Assembly: GCF_041146395.1 (NCBI RefSeq)
Contig: NC_090984.1
Span: forward strand, 87,555,114 to 87,619,113
Direction: 5' to 3'
DNA: 64,000 bases
Origin: Eulemur rufifrons
Lineage: Eukaryota; Chordata; Mammalia; Primates; Lemuridae
The notes under the pieces are model-generated. The model did no database searches and had not been told where the DNA came from. It worked only from the letters and a program-made list of their open reading frames with translations. A program made the translations under genes and the position numbers. Of this stretch, positions 36,781 to 47,329 are shown in pieces (the stretch's first letter is position 1; each line of letters begins with the position of its first letter).

Positions 36781-38689
36781 TTTCCCCTACCTAAGTAATG
36801 GAGGCTAGCCACTATGCTTTAATCATCTTTGTGCCCTGATTTGTTATATATATTTGTGCTCAATAACTGTTCACTAAATTGAATAGGATAAATAAAACAA
36901 ACGGCCCAGTGGCCCATAAAAGTAAGTTCATATCTCTGAATCCTATTATATTTCCTTTTTACATAAGCCTGACTACTAGAATTTTCTAGATAAGGTACAA
37001 GTATGGCAGCAGGATGCATTAATACAAGCCTGATCTTTGATACATTTTCCCGGAGGTGAGTCTCCATCTACTTCCAAAAAGGTAAATGGCACAGATATCA
37101 AGAGATCATCCCATCCTTAAGGCTTTATATGTAACCAGTCAGGAAATGAAAAAGTCACATTGCCTTCACATATATATTCATCATTGTATCTTTTTCTTAA
37201 ATATATTTCTCCAGATTTCTTTCAAGCTTTTGCCCATCCCCAGTAACAGCTAAATCAATTGACCATATTGTACTAGTTTGCTTCAATGTGTTTGTTTACT
37301 AGTTGAAGCCTGCATTAGGACAGGATTATTTCATGGTGCTTGGTTCTTTGGCCCTCCTCCAGCTTTCTCCTCTTCCAATCTCTCTCTGTGCAAAATGGCA
37401 ATCTCTCTCTACCTCTGGAAGCATGAACATCCTGAGAGTTATAGGACTATCATGTAATTCTCTGTTTTTGTGAGATTCTCTGCCTTCATTGTCCAAACTC
37501 TTTGGCCTGAAGTTAGGTAAATGTACATCACCAATAACCATGCCAAATGCATCTTTATCCTTTTAAGCCTCCAGTTACAGCCTTGGCCAATCCTCTTCCC
37601 TTTTTTCTTTTGTCCTGTTATTGTATTGCAAATGAAGCATGTGCAGCTATTTGAGCAAGTAAAAAATACAATATGAACATGTCCTTATCTAAAATGTCAC
37701 TTTTTCAGTATTCTTTTTGGTTTGCTCTTTATTAACCAAAGTTCCATTGTTATAAAAATTATAATAATAAACTACCTTGAGTCTTGTAATTTCACAGACA
37801 GCTTCAACATTCTCTAAGCGACCAAAATCCCCTGGTTCCTAACTAAAATATTCAAAGGTGAAATGCAAGTAATTTCCACAAGGTATATTAGTGCCTTCAC
37901 TTAAGTTTCTAGGGTTAAAAAAGAAATCCTTTGCCAATAGGAAAAAAGAAGTTTTGAGTCTTTAGTACAAAGACTTCAAAGAGCATTTCAACAGTGTGTT
38001 ATTTTCTTTCCAGAAAATTCTAACACTATATAATTACTTTTGTATGGAAAATGAATAATGTAGGCCTCTAATGTTAAAAACAGCTAGACCAAAACCATCC
38101 AAATCAGATAGGCCTTTCCTGAAACCAAATGAAATATTAAACTAGAAAATATCTGTGCAAGAACAGCCCATGGAACAAAGCTCTTGAATTATTATTCAAT
38201 AGAGAGTGAACATGGTAGAGGGGAAAGTTACATGAAAAATAAAGTGTTTTCTCATCTATGTGCCAGAATTTGTGTGAGTCCCCTGCTTCACAGAAACGCT
38301 GATTGCACCCCGAAATGTCACAGAAAAATACCAATCAGAAATGCATCTAGGAGCTTCCAAGGCTTCTGGTAAAAATAACAGCAAAAACATCAATTAAGCT
38401 CCATCTATGGCGACAGAAATGCATTGATAAAGAAAAAGCAAAATCCCACCTGCATGGAAATTAAACCGCAGCTAGCTATTTCCAACCCCCTGCCCCCCAA
38501 TTCAGAGAAAAAATGAGCTTCACTTCAGTCGCTGGCAGAACTAATTCCAGCAAATACAGCTAATGGGTTTGTGTGTTGGGGGAGGGGGACTACGGGAAGC
38601 GCACACCTCATCGCCCTCCCCACCAAAACTGGTCCAGAAACATGAAAGCATCCGCACCGCATGACCTCGCTTAGCCAGAAGAAAGCGGG
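36781..38689. other. Repeat-poor unique sequence, 3' of the CpG island (intron side)
   Basis: Apart from a weak L2-tail-like scrap at 36815-36890, I recognise no interspersed repeat, no exon and no RNA gene. By strand logic this is the first intron of the minus-strand gene, immediately downstream of its promoter. Confidence 0.45.
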
Positions 38690-39421
38690 TATGGAACAGA
38701 ACAGTCTCCTCGGGCTCCGGGCTCCGAGGTGGCCACGACGTGTGGCGGGGGCGGGTGGGCCTTTCGCGTCTCCCCCTCCCACCCACCCCTCGTCCTTTGC
38801 ACGGGTCTCTGGCTCCAATTGCTGGGACTCGGAGACCTGAGCAGGTTCATTTCTCTGCCCAGGATGGAAAACCTCCCAACGCTTTAACAGGAGTAATTCC
38901 CGCGCTGGCAACGTCTCAACAGCCTCGAGTGAACAAGCTGACCCAGACAGCGCTGGGACCCACCACTGGGTCGGCGGCCCCCGCCAGCCCCACCCCCAAG
39001 GCTTCCCAGCCTGCGTCCCCAGCGCCCCAAACGCAGCCTGGCACTCAGTAGGGGCTTTGGGGGCGTGTAGCCCCTAGGGCTGACTTTCCGCTAAGTGAAC
39101 AGCCATGTTAGCCGTCTCCAGGCGTAAATCAGCCAGGGGTGAGCTGGCCGTCAGGAGCGCTCACACGGTCCCCTCTGCACCTCCGCCCCCAAGGCTACGA
39201 CTGTTTCCAAACTCCTGGGCGCAACCGGCAGGGGCCCTCTAGCTCTCTCACGGTTCAGCACCCAGGACGGCGGACACACTTTTTGCCCCAGTGTCCCCCA
39301 GGCCGGGAGGGTAGCGTCGACAGCGCAGGCAGGGCTGCAGGTGTCGGGACCGCCCGCCCTCCCGCGGCACCCCTGCGCGCCCACCTCCCATCCGCGCCCC
39401 GCGCAGAGCAGCCCAGCGGCG

Positions 39422-39430
39422 TCTTACTTT
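39422..39430 (-). other. 5' splice donor ending the first coding exon
   Basis: On the minus strand the exon ends ...CAGAAAA and the intron starts GTAAGA at 39427. The match to the donor consensus is good from +1 to +5 (GTAAG). The exon's last base is 39428, leaving the reading frame after the first base of codon 35 (phase 1). Confidence 0.75.
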
Positions 39431-39530
39431 TCTGGCTGGAGTAACCCGGGTAATAGCCATAGTAGCCGGTGATCCTCAGGATCCGGTCCTCGATAGTGGC
39501 CACGCCGTTGGGGGCCGCCTTGACATCCAT
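39428..39530 (-). CDS. First coding exon of an unidentified gene (34 codons plus one base)
   Basis: ATG at 39530-39528 opens a frame beginning MDVKAAPNGVATIEDRILRI and then a tyrosine/glycine-rich stretch TGYYGYYPGYSSQK, ending at a GTAAGA donor. I could not match this N-terminus to a family and give no function. There is no signal peptide and no membrane segment in these 34 residues; the start is mildly charged and the end aromatic. Coding is supported by the position inside a CpG island, by the donor in phase, and by residue content: this frame has Tyr, Ile and Asp/Glu, while the other frames of the island read as Pro/Ala/Gly/Arg runs. The base at -3 is T and +4 is G, a mediocre start context. 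Beyond the donor the same frame stays open to 39255, but that part is taken as intron. The rest of the protein would be encoded at lower coordinates, probably outside the window. Confidence 0.72.
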
Positions 39531-39900
39531 AGAGAGTGCGGGGCGGCGGCCCCGAGCGCGGCGGGGCGGAGAGCGCAGCGCGGGGCCCGGGAACTGGTGC
39601 AGGTGCCGCCGCTGGTGCTGATGTTGCAGCTCGTGCTCCCGCGCCCGGGCTCTGACTCCACCGCCCGGCGCAGCACGGGCTCCGCATCACAGCGGCGGCG
39701 GTGGCGGCGGTGGCGGCGGCGACGGAGCGGCCCCCACTCGGGCCGGCCTCTCCGTCAGCCTGGCAGCTCTCCCGCCCGCCGCCCGGCGCACTGCTGCCCG
39801 AACAGCGCCCCCTCACCTCCGACGCCCACCGTGGCCGGGGGCGGGCGTGGGCGCCCCACCTGGCCGCAGACTGTCATCATTAACCCTTGCGCGCTCCTTC
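39531..39900 (-). other. Inferred 5' UTR with upstream ATGs
   Basis: Sequence directly upstream of the first coding exon on the minus strand; the 5' limit is unknown. The nearest upstream ATG is at 39687-39685 with G at -3. It is out of frame with the main start and has no stop before the exon ends, so its frame overlaps the main frame across the splice site. Two adjacent ATGs at 39880-39875 open another short frame that ends at 39755; they count only if transcription starts further right. Longer frames reported for this stretch begin at GTG and should not be read as starts. Confidence 0.5.
39692..39723. repeat. (GCG)n triplet tract in the inferred 5' UTR
   Basis: gcg units with two gtg interruptions (39692-39721), read as CCG/CGC on the transcribed strand. 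GC-rich triplet tracts in 5' UTRs can form stable secondary structure and can change length. Confidence 0.85.
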
Positions 39901-39910
39901 TCGGAGAGTA

Positions 39911-42900
39911 GACACCCCTCAAGCCCACCTGATGGAAGGGATATTTGGCCCTGGGGGGTGGGAGGAGAAGAGAAGGTGAGGGTGGCCAGGGGCTCAGGGA
40001 GGAGGGATAGGGGTGGGAGAAACCCATGTGGAACTAAGGGCTGTTTGTTAATGCGAAAGGTGCACACTGTCGCTCAGGGAGACGACACTTCTGGGGCGCC
40101 TCTGGGCTTGCTCCACCACGCTTGGCGTCTACACCACATTGAGTCTGCTAATCTACACGCGTTCTTGGGCGTTAATCAGTTCTTGCAACTTGCCTAGACG
40201 ACCGGAAATCTTTTTCTTTCTTTCTTCTTTCTTTTTCAAGAAATGAAAAGAAATGAGTCCGCAGTGATATGTGGAATGATTATTCAGGTTTTATGGACAC
40301 AAAGACTTTAAGAGTTCAAGGCTTCAAGTCTGACCATCGTAGGTACCCTCCATCCTCCCAGTGAAAACGTGAAAGACTTGGGAGACTCGGATGTGCACAG
40401 TACGTTTATTTTGCTACTTCCAAGAGCCCTGAGAAGAAATGATTGTCTCCTTTATTGCCAAAAATATCAGGAAGGAACTGCAAACACCTGGGTGGGTGAA
40501 AGTTTTAGCTGCAATCTGGAAACTTTCTGTTTGAAGAAACGTCCTTGAAGCTGTGTGCTCAGAGTGAACACCCTCCCCTCAGGTGTGGCTCTTCTGCTTT
40601 GGCCAGAGACCCACTGAGTTAGGGTCAGTGAGCAGTGGAGATGATTCTCCTATTCTTAGCTTGCAGTCACAGTCTCCTGAAGAAAAAAAAATCTTCAAAG
40701 TTTCATCTCAGAAAGGAAGGTTGGGGTGGTTAGTGGTGAGGGGGTAGGCTTGCCCGCTTGGAGGTCATTGGGTCCACCTTCCGTGCAGAGTGCAGAGCTG
40801 GTTTCTCTGCCAGATTCCACATTTCTAAAGCTTAGGTGGGAAAAAAAAGAGAGAAACATAAGTCGAGTTCAATGCCCCCCTCAGAAAACTAAAGCACCTG
40901 TCTCAGCACTCTTCCTCCAGGGATTTTCCACATTGTGTGTATGTGTGGGCCCTTAAGAGGGAAGAAATAGGCAAGCTTTTTTTAAAAAGGTAAATTAGAT
41001 TTAAGCATATGAAAATGCAGTATTCAATTTCACATGTGTTGAGGTTTTTCATCCAGACACAAAGCTTAGCACAGGATCTTGAGAATGGAGTGAATCTGAG
41101 ATGATTGTGGCTGGAAGGAGAGTTCATAAAGAAACCAATTTCCTCCCACACCTGCTTTCTGGGCTGGGAAAGACAGAAGGGTGGAAGGAGCTAAAAGGTC
41201 AAAAGGAACTAAAAGGAAAAAGTAACACTAGTGCAATGATGGGGAGCTAACCATTTTAAAGCAAGAATGAAAAGATTATGACTTTACACTCCCCCCAAAG
41301 TAATTTTCAGCACACTTTTGTTAGTTTTATTATTTCTGTGGCAAACCTTATATAAAATGCCTGCATTGCACACAATAAAATGTGTTGGTGACATTAATTT
41401 AAAGTGTCCCTTTTGTTCAAAGTTTCTATAAAACATAAATTTGCCCATATTACATCTATTATGTATTTAATAACATTCATTATAATCCATAGCACATTAA
41501 TATATGCATTCAATAGGAGAGAAATTAGAAAACAATTCAAGTACAAACCTTCCAGTGTAATAGGAATATGTATATGCAAAGACTTCAAAGACAAGTGGTT
41601 TTGTCCCATTAATGTTTATAACATCTTACCATAATTAATGTATTTAATTTCTAATTTTTACTTACTGCTTAAGTTGTTGCCTTCTTCCTAGTTTTGCTTT
41701 CTTTTTAGAAATTTCCAGAGAAGTAGATGGATCTGGACCTGATCATTTATACAAACAGCACATTCAGCATAAATTTAAATCCTGTAAGTAAACATATCCA
41801 CAAGTCTATGTTTCTAAAATAAAATAAAAAATAAAAATTCTCAAACTGACCTGAAAATAAATTTTAAAATAGCAGAGTATTTACAAATATCTCTATAATC
41901 ATCTGTAATAGGATGACTGAAACAGCAAATGCCAGCAGATGCTATAATCTAGGACACATTTTTTTTTAAAGGAGGGAACTAAAATCCTACAAATATAAAT
42001 TGATAAACAGTTAAAGGTAAATTTCTGCTAGTAATAGTACTGTTTGGCATAAATGGTAAAACTTTTTTAACCTTTCAAATTTCATTTTAGACATTGTCAA
42101 AACTTTACAGAAATTATTTTAAAGTGAAAATTTTTTAAAACATTTTTATTAATATGTTTGCATGCTCAGTCTACCAGTTTTCAAAAACCCACTTACAAAA
42201 ATTCAAATTTATAATATATGCATTGTAGTATGACTCAAACCTATTCTGAAAGAATGAGAAGATATAATTTAAAAAATGAAAATTGATTCACAAAATGGTT
42301 CATTTGATTCACAAAATGATTCATCATGGTAACTCTTCACATAGCTAGTTTCCCTAGTATTTATAAATCATAACTCCATTTTTAAAAATTTGATTTGTGT
42401 GAAACTTTTCAGGAATATTTTTAGTGCATTAAGCACATGACATCTGTCTGTGATTCCAAGTGAGTTTTTGTATCTGAGCCATATTTATTTTGACCAACTG
42501 ATAGAGTCAGTCTTATTGAGTATATAAAAACTCGCTATTCATATTGTGAAAAAAAAGCCAAATCATTTGTAAAATAGTTCATGTGATGATCACTTACTGT
42601 CCTTGTGTCTGATGCATAAATAATTATACTAAGTAATAACATTAACAACGAAATATGATCACTAGTTATAAATTCTATTCAAAAATATATACTCTGTCAT
42701 AAAATCATTTTAAAATACCACATCAGCCTTTACACTTTGGGAGGGTTATAAAAGAAGATCCATAGAATCTAGTCTTCCTTATTCTGATTAGCAGCTAAGC
42801 ATCAGAAAAGCTGGGCTTTAGTCCTCTTTCTGTAGTATGAACAAGTCACTTAATCTTTCAGTCCACCTGTTAAAAGTTACCATTGGAAGAGGCTGAAAGA

Positions 42901-43489
42901 AGGGAAATAATCTTTTTTGTTTTCCTCTGGGAAATTAATATAGTGTACCTACCTCCTTGGACTAAGAGTAACTTGGCTGCTTGGAGAGCCAAGAATGTTT
43001 AAGCTTTTATACCCAAGAGGCAACATGACTTTGTACGAACATCAGTGCTGTTTACAAAGAGTTGACTCTAAGTAGTTTACACAGTCTTAGTGTTTAAAAG
43101 CATCTGGCTTCAAGCCAACCAGGTGATAAGAAATGGCACCTGGGAGGGAAAACTCATGGTCTTAATATTCCTTTTCCAGGAAAGCTGTTTTGAGTATTTA
43201 ACTACCAAGTCATCAGCTGCCCCATTTGGAATGCTGACACAGCCTTTCCATTGCAATCGTAGGCAATGGCAGGCATTGTTAATTTACCTTTCAGCTGGAA
43301 GGCATTAGGGACCCAGCACTCTGATGTCTGTCTGGGAAGTCAGGGCAGGGTCCACTCTTCATTGACCTCAGTTGCCGGGCTCTATCCCAGGACTATTTTT
43401 GAGGCTAAACTTTGGAAATGCATTGAACTCCTTGGAGAAAGTCTTAAGTAATTTCAAGAAATATATTCAAATTTTAAAATTGGTCTGTG
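39911..43489. other. Repeat-poor upstream flank of the promoter
   Basis: No Alu, L1, L2, MIR, LTR or DNA-transposon sequence recognised over about 3.6 kb. A CTTT-rich patch is at 40209-40240. From about 41200 to 42700 the sequence is strongly AT-rich, with one 21-bp tandem duplication (42283-42323). No exon or RNA gene is seen. Confidence 0.5.
42283..42323. repeat. 21-bp tandem duplication
   Basis: Two copies of 'ttgattcacaaaatg(g/a)ttca' at 42283-42302 and 42304-42323 with one mismatch and a single spacer t. Confidence 0.85.
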
Positions 43490-43490
43490 A

Positions 43491-43604
43491 CCTCTCTCTG
43501 TCTCTGTCTCTCTGTTTCTGTATGTGTGTGTGTGTGTCTGTGTCTGTCTCTCTGTTTCGCTCATCTCTGTCTCTCCTTCTCCTGCTCCTTCTCTCTCTCC
43601 CTCA
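43491..43604. repeat. (TC)n/(TG)n pyrimidine-rich microsatellite
   Basis: ctctctgt units pass into a tgtgtgtgtgtg core (43520-43537) and back into tctctctcc. An 84-codon frame at 43372-43626 is produced by it. Confidence 0.9.
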
Positions 43605-43607
43605 GCA

Positions 43608-43845
43608 GTATAGCACAATGGTTTAGAGCATTGCCAAGGGTCATATCTGACCTCACCATTTTCTAGCTGTATGACCTTCAGTAAGCCTTTTGAACTCTCT
43701 AGGACTCAATTTTCTCATCTTTAAAATAGAAATATTATGTCTATTGTACCTACTTCATGAAACTGTTGGGAAGAATAAATGAGTTTATTTTCATAAAGAG
43801 CTTATAACATTGGTATATAATAGGCATCATAAGTATAAGCTATCA
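43608..43845 (+). mobile_element. MIR SINE, near full length
   Basis: 'agcacaatggtttagagcattgcc', 'tttctagctgtatgaccttcagtaagcc', 'ctcaattttctcatctttaaaatagaaat', 'gaactgttgggaagaataaatgag' type order through 'gtatataataggcatc'. Confidence 0.9.
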
Positions 43846-43869
43846 TTGTTACTTTGTTCTATGCATACA

Positions 43870-44015
43870 GGGAGACCTCTGAGCTTCAGTGTCTTCCTCT
43901 GTAAAATGGGCTCATATTCTCTACTTCATAGTATTGCTATGATGGTTAAGTGAGATAAACGTATAAAAATATCTTAGCAGGTCCTGGCACATAGTGATTA
44001 CCCAATAAATCTTAA
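43870..44015 (+). mobile_element. MIR SINE, second copy
   Basis: 'gagcttcagtgtcttcctctgtaaaatggg', 'agtattgctatgatggttaagtgagata' and 'caggtcctggcacatagtgattacccaataaat'. A separate copy directly after the previous MIR, lacking the 5' half. Confidence 0.88.
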
Positions 44016-44880
44016 TTTCCTTTTCCCAACCCCACCCCTGCTCTGTCCTTAATTTCTTAAGCTTCATTCGCACTATTAGGAATTTCACTGTGGCAGTTGC
44101 TTTCATAGATCTCCTTCAGTTCTTTCAACCATGACAACAATTACATGAGGCAGATTTCATGTGCCAATGCAATAGGTGAGCTTCAGAAATGAAGTGCTTT
44201 GCAGAAAGAGAAGCTGCTTGTCCTTTGAGGAGGTGTGAGGACAGGAAAGGTTTGCTTCAGATTAGGAAAGGGACAAAGGCTGGTGGTCTCCAAGTGTGAG
44301 AGGGGCTCAGGTCCTGCTTGCTGACAATGTCCTAGGGAAGTGGAGGCTCTGAGGCATCACAATGTGATGCCCTGTTGGAGCTTGGGCCATTAGCCCCTGG
44401 GCTTCCCAGCCTCAACAAAGACTCTGGTGCCTCCCAGCTTGTCCAGAAGCAGCAGAGCCTCCAGCCCCAGAAGGATACCCTGTGGGCTTGACAAATGTTC
44501 ACCTCAGCAGTGCTTAGTGGACCGAAGGCCAGAGCACCTCCTTAATGCTAGAGCTTAGCCAAAGGTCTCCCCTGACTGCATAGCCCTGCAGCAGGGGGGC
44601 CCAACAAGACTCAGATTGCATCCCCCACTATTTTCATGGGGAACGGGGACTCAGGGTAAGATTTACAGTAATTTAAAACAAATAAAGTTTTTTAGACCTT
44701 TTTGAACAGTCGTGTTGGTGGTTACATTATACATTCAACCTGCTACATATTCATTTTATAAATAAGCCTTTCTGTAATTTAAATGTCTAAAAATGCCATA
44801 CATGCCGCAACCTCAAACCAGCTGCACGTTGTTTGTCACACAAGACTTTCTTCAACATTACATTAACTGCTAAAAATGTC
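44016..44880. other. Unique sequence, no feature recognised
   Basis: No repeat family or exon recognised; 44280-44650 is GC-richer than its surroundings but has no open frame of note. Confidence 0.4.
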
Positions 44881-44884
44881 AACC

Positions 44885-45110
44885 CTGCTGTGGTAGTCAC
44901 TGGGACTGTTTGCCAAATATTTATGGTTCTTCCCCATTTTAGGCATACCACAGGATTGCACTTCCTGCCCCCTTGTGGCTGTGAGGAGGTTATGTGACTG
45001 ATTCTGGTTGTGAACAAAAAGGACAATTAATATCCTAGCCAGAGCTAACACAAGACACTCAGAGTTCTTTCTTTCCCACTGTCATTGTGACTGTCAACAT
45101 TCAAGATGAC
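44885..45110 (+). mobile_element. MaLR-like LTR fragment
   Basis: 'gtggtagtcactgggactgtttgccaaatatttatgg', 'ggcataccacaggattgcacttcctgcccccttgtggctgtgaggaggttatgtgactgattctgg' match the 5' half of an MLT1-like LTR. Subfamily not assigned. Confidence 0.5.
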
Positions 45111-46100
45111 TTTGATACATAAAAAGTGAAATTACAGAAAAAACTAACATCAAAAGGAGTTTGAATTCCTTCCATAAACACTACATTTGCTTTTCAGATC
45201 TTATTCTCTTTAGCCTTTGTTTTCCAAAGATGTATTATGTATAAGTATCCCTAGTTCTTGAAACAATTTATCAATAAAGTATATGAAGACAAATAAATTA
45301 TTGGAAAGAAACATTATGAGTGGCACACAAAATCAGAGAGAATAGAAAATCTAAAACTCATTAGAATGCATCAATAAGACAGACAGTCTAGATTATATAT
45401 TCAGTACATTCACATCTTAAATGATAACTATTGCCAAAAGGAATTTGAGGAACGACTTTGCCTTTAATTTGCAGGAAATCTATTCACAAGCTCTTATTTC
45501 ATCATTATTTTCAGTGTCCATGATTCCCATCAGTAGAACTTGCTCTTCAAATACCCTGAAATAATAGAGGTACTTAAGTAGACATTTGTCTTTTTGTCCT
45601 TTTTTGATTACCCATATAATGCTAGAGAAGACTCCTAACTTGTCAGAAAAAGCATACCTCTCAAGAGAGATGCTAAAAAGGTTGTACCAAATACCTTTTA
45701 TGCTCCAATTCATTTTCTTATGCCCCACCTTTGCAGTGACCAAATCTGCATGGATTCCCATTGACTTTATACACAACACCTAGACAGTACCTCACTCATA
45801 CTGATGCTAGGCACCTCTAGCCTCTGCCCCAGGATTTCTCTGTTGATGTTAAGACATGAACGTGCATATGCTTGGCTCAAGTGTGTGCAGCCTAAAAGTT
45901 CAGGGGACAGATGTAGCACTTGGCAAACCTGTGATAATGGGAGGTCTGAGCTGGGGTATAAATTCTTCTCCATTTTATTCTGAACGGACTACCCTGAGAA
46001 GCTGTCACTTATGCAGCCTCTTGCCCACAAGATCGATTAATCCATCAGACTGGTCAGTCTTAATGCCAAATTATGGCATTAAGTGACATGCTCTCAGATA
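45111..46100. other. Unique sequence, no feature recognised
   Basis: Overlapping frames on opposite strands (45480-45779 and 45586-45783; 45767-45973 and 45856-46086) show no motif. No repeat family recognised. Confidence 0.4.
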
Positions 46101-46104
46101 TATA

Positions 46105-46139
<35 letters not shown>
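46105..46139. repeat. (CA)n microsatellite
   Basis: About 17 uninterrupted ca units, expected to vary in length. Confidence 0.97.
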
Positions 46140-46141
<2 letters not shown>

Positions 46142-46499
46142 ATACTAGTACATAAACCCCTGTCTGTCTCAGGTTCTATCTCCTGGAGAACACAGCTTAA
46201 GACATTAATTTTCCCAGTCTCCCAGCTTGGTCACTGGCACATATCCCAGCTTCACCAATCACATCACCCACATCAGATTTTAAATTGGAAGCTAAGTGGA
46301 GAAACCACGGGCCATGCTGGCAATGAACGGGAGCAGCTTTCGAATGCCCATGTCAGTGGTATGGGCTGTGCAAACATCAAGTGAATATTTCCATTGTGGA
46401 AATTACAGATTCAGCTCTCCCTTGTTATCCACAAATCTATAGCAGAACTTGGTATGCCCCCAGGACTATCAAACAGCATCATCCTGGGGAGAGCCAATC

Positions 46500-46915
46500 G
46501 CATTGTAGGTTTTCATCACAGCATTATTGATAATAATTAAATAATGGAATCAACCCAAATGTCCAAGAAATAGGAAAAAAGTTTAGTAAATCACAGTGTA
46601 TCCCTTGGATAGAATATTCTGTAGGTGTTAAAATTATGGTTATGATTATGAAGACTATGGAGCAATGAGAAAAATCCTATGTTATAATATTAAGTGGTGA
46701 AAAAAAATCAGAATTCCAGATTGTATATGAACATCCACTGCAACTGCATATTTTTTAGTGCAGGGAAAAAAAGATTGTTAAGATATTCGAAATTCAAAAA
46801 GTGGTCATGAGAGTAGTGGGAGTATGAATAATCTTCCATTTCCCAAATGTTCTGAAATGTATTAGTAACTTACTGATATTAAAATGAGTGCATGAACATA
46901 CACACACACACAAAC
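46500..46915 (+). mobile_element. LINE-1 3' region (L1M type)
   Basis: 'cacagcattattgataataattaaataatggaatcaacccaaatgtccaaga', 'ggatagaatattctgtaggtgttaaaa', 'atattaagtggtgaaaaaaaatcagaattcc' and 'tcatgagagtagtgggagtatgaataatcttcc' then 'aatgtattagtaact' follow the older L1 3' end. A short (CA)n is at 46900-46913. Confidence 0.75.
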
Positions 46916-47329
46916 CCTAAAATCCATTCCCAGCTCTTTATTCTCCAGTGGGACCTGTTTTGTGTGCAATGTGCTGGAGTGTGCCGCCTGACTGCACATT
47001 AATCTTTTCAGTAATTGCAATTATCTCCCTTCCACAGAATGTGATGAAGTCTGACTAAAGGTCTCTAATTCTTCTGTCTCTCCATGTTCTCATAAATAAT
47101 AAAACAGGGCTCCATGACAACGAGTACATAAAAAGTTTTGTAAAATCTCAAAGTAGTCCTAAAATCTTTAGATTCTTAAGCTAATAAAGTGCTCTAGGTA
47201 CACAGTTGTCTGGACATAAGTATTACTTGCTTCTCTGCAGTAGAGCCAAGTGATGAGAACATTGATGCTTGGATAGTTCTTACAGATGCTTCTCATCTGA
47301 CTAGTGCTACTGGTCCTTCAGCTATTTCT
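46916..47329. other. Unique sequence, no feature recognised
   Basis: No repeat family or exon recognised. Confidence 0.4.

Larger units (their letters stand above)
38690..39910. promoter_or_regulatory. CpG island / TATA-less promoter of the minus-strand gene
   Basis: GC content rises sharply at about 38.7 kb and falls at about 39.9 kb, against AT-rich flanks. CpG dinucleotides are dense, especially at 39300-39860. GC-box-like sequences are common (for example 'gggggcgggcg' at 39837-39847). I see no TATA box at a suitable place. The island covers the first coding exon (39428-39530), its inferred 5' UTR and the start of intron 1. The transcription start cannot be fixed from sequence alone, and is most likely between about 39700 and 39900. 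Divergent transcription is possible but not shown. Frames predicted on both strands of the island are mostly GC-driven and unsupported. Confidence 0.88.

Noticed and set aside
38525..39051. Frames on both strands at the left side of the CpG island (for example 38525-38911 and 38740-39051)
   Set aside because: They overlap each other antisense, are Pro/Arg/Gly-rich, and have no splice signals in phase. GC-rich sequence lacks stops by chance.
39476..39676. 66-codon minus-strand frame in the CpG island as a protein
   Set aside because: Also opens at GTG; composition is GC-driven.
39424..39816. 130-codon minus-strand frame in the CpG island
   Set aside because: It begins at GTG, not ATG, and consists of Pro/Ala/Gly/Arg runs. 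Only the ATG at 39687 within it is relevant, as an upstream start.
39801..39821. CTCF-like 'cagcgccccct' in the CpG island
   Set aside because: Only the left half of the motif matches; the GGTGG half is absent.
39597..40197. Plus-strand frames in the CpG island suggesting a divergent gene
   Set aside because: Low-complexity GC-driven composition with no donor or recognisable motif. Divergent transcription is possible but not supported by sequence.
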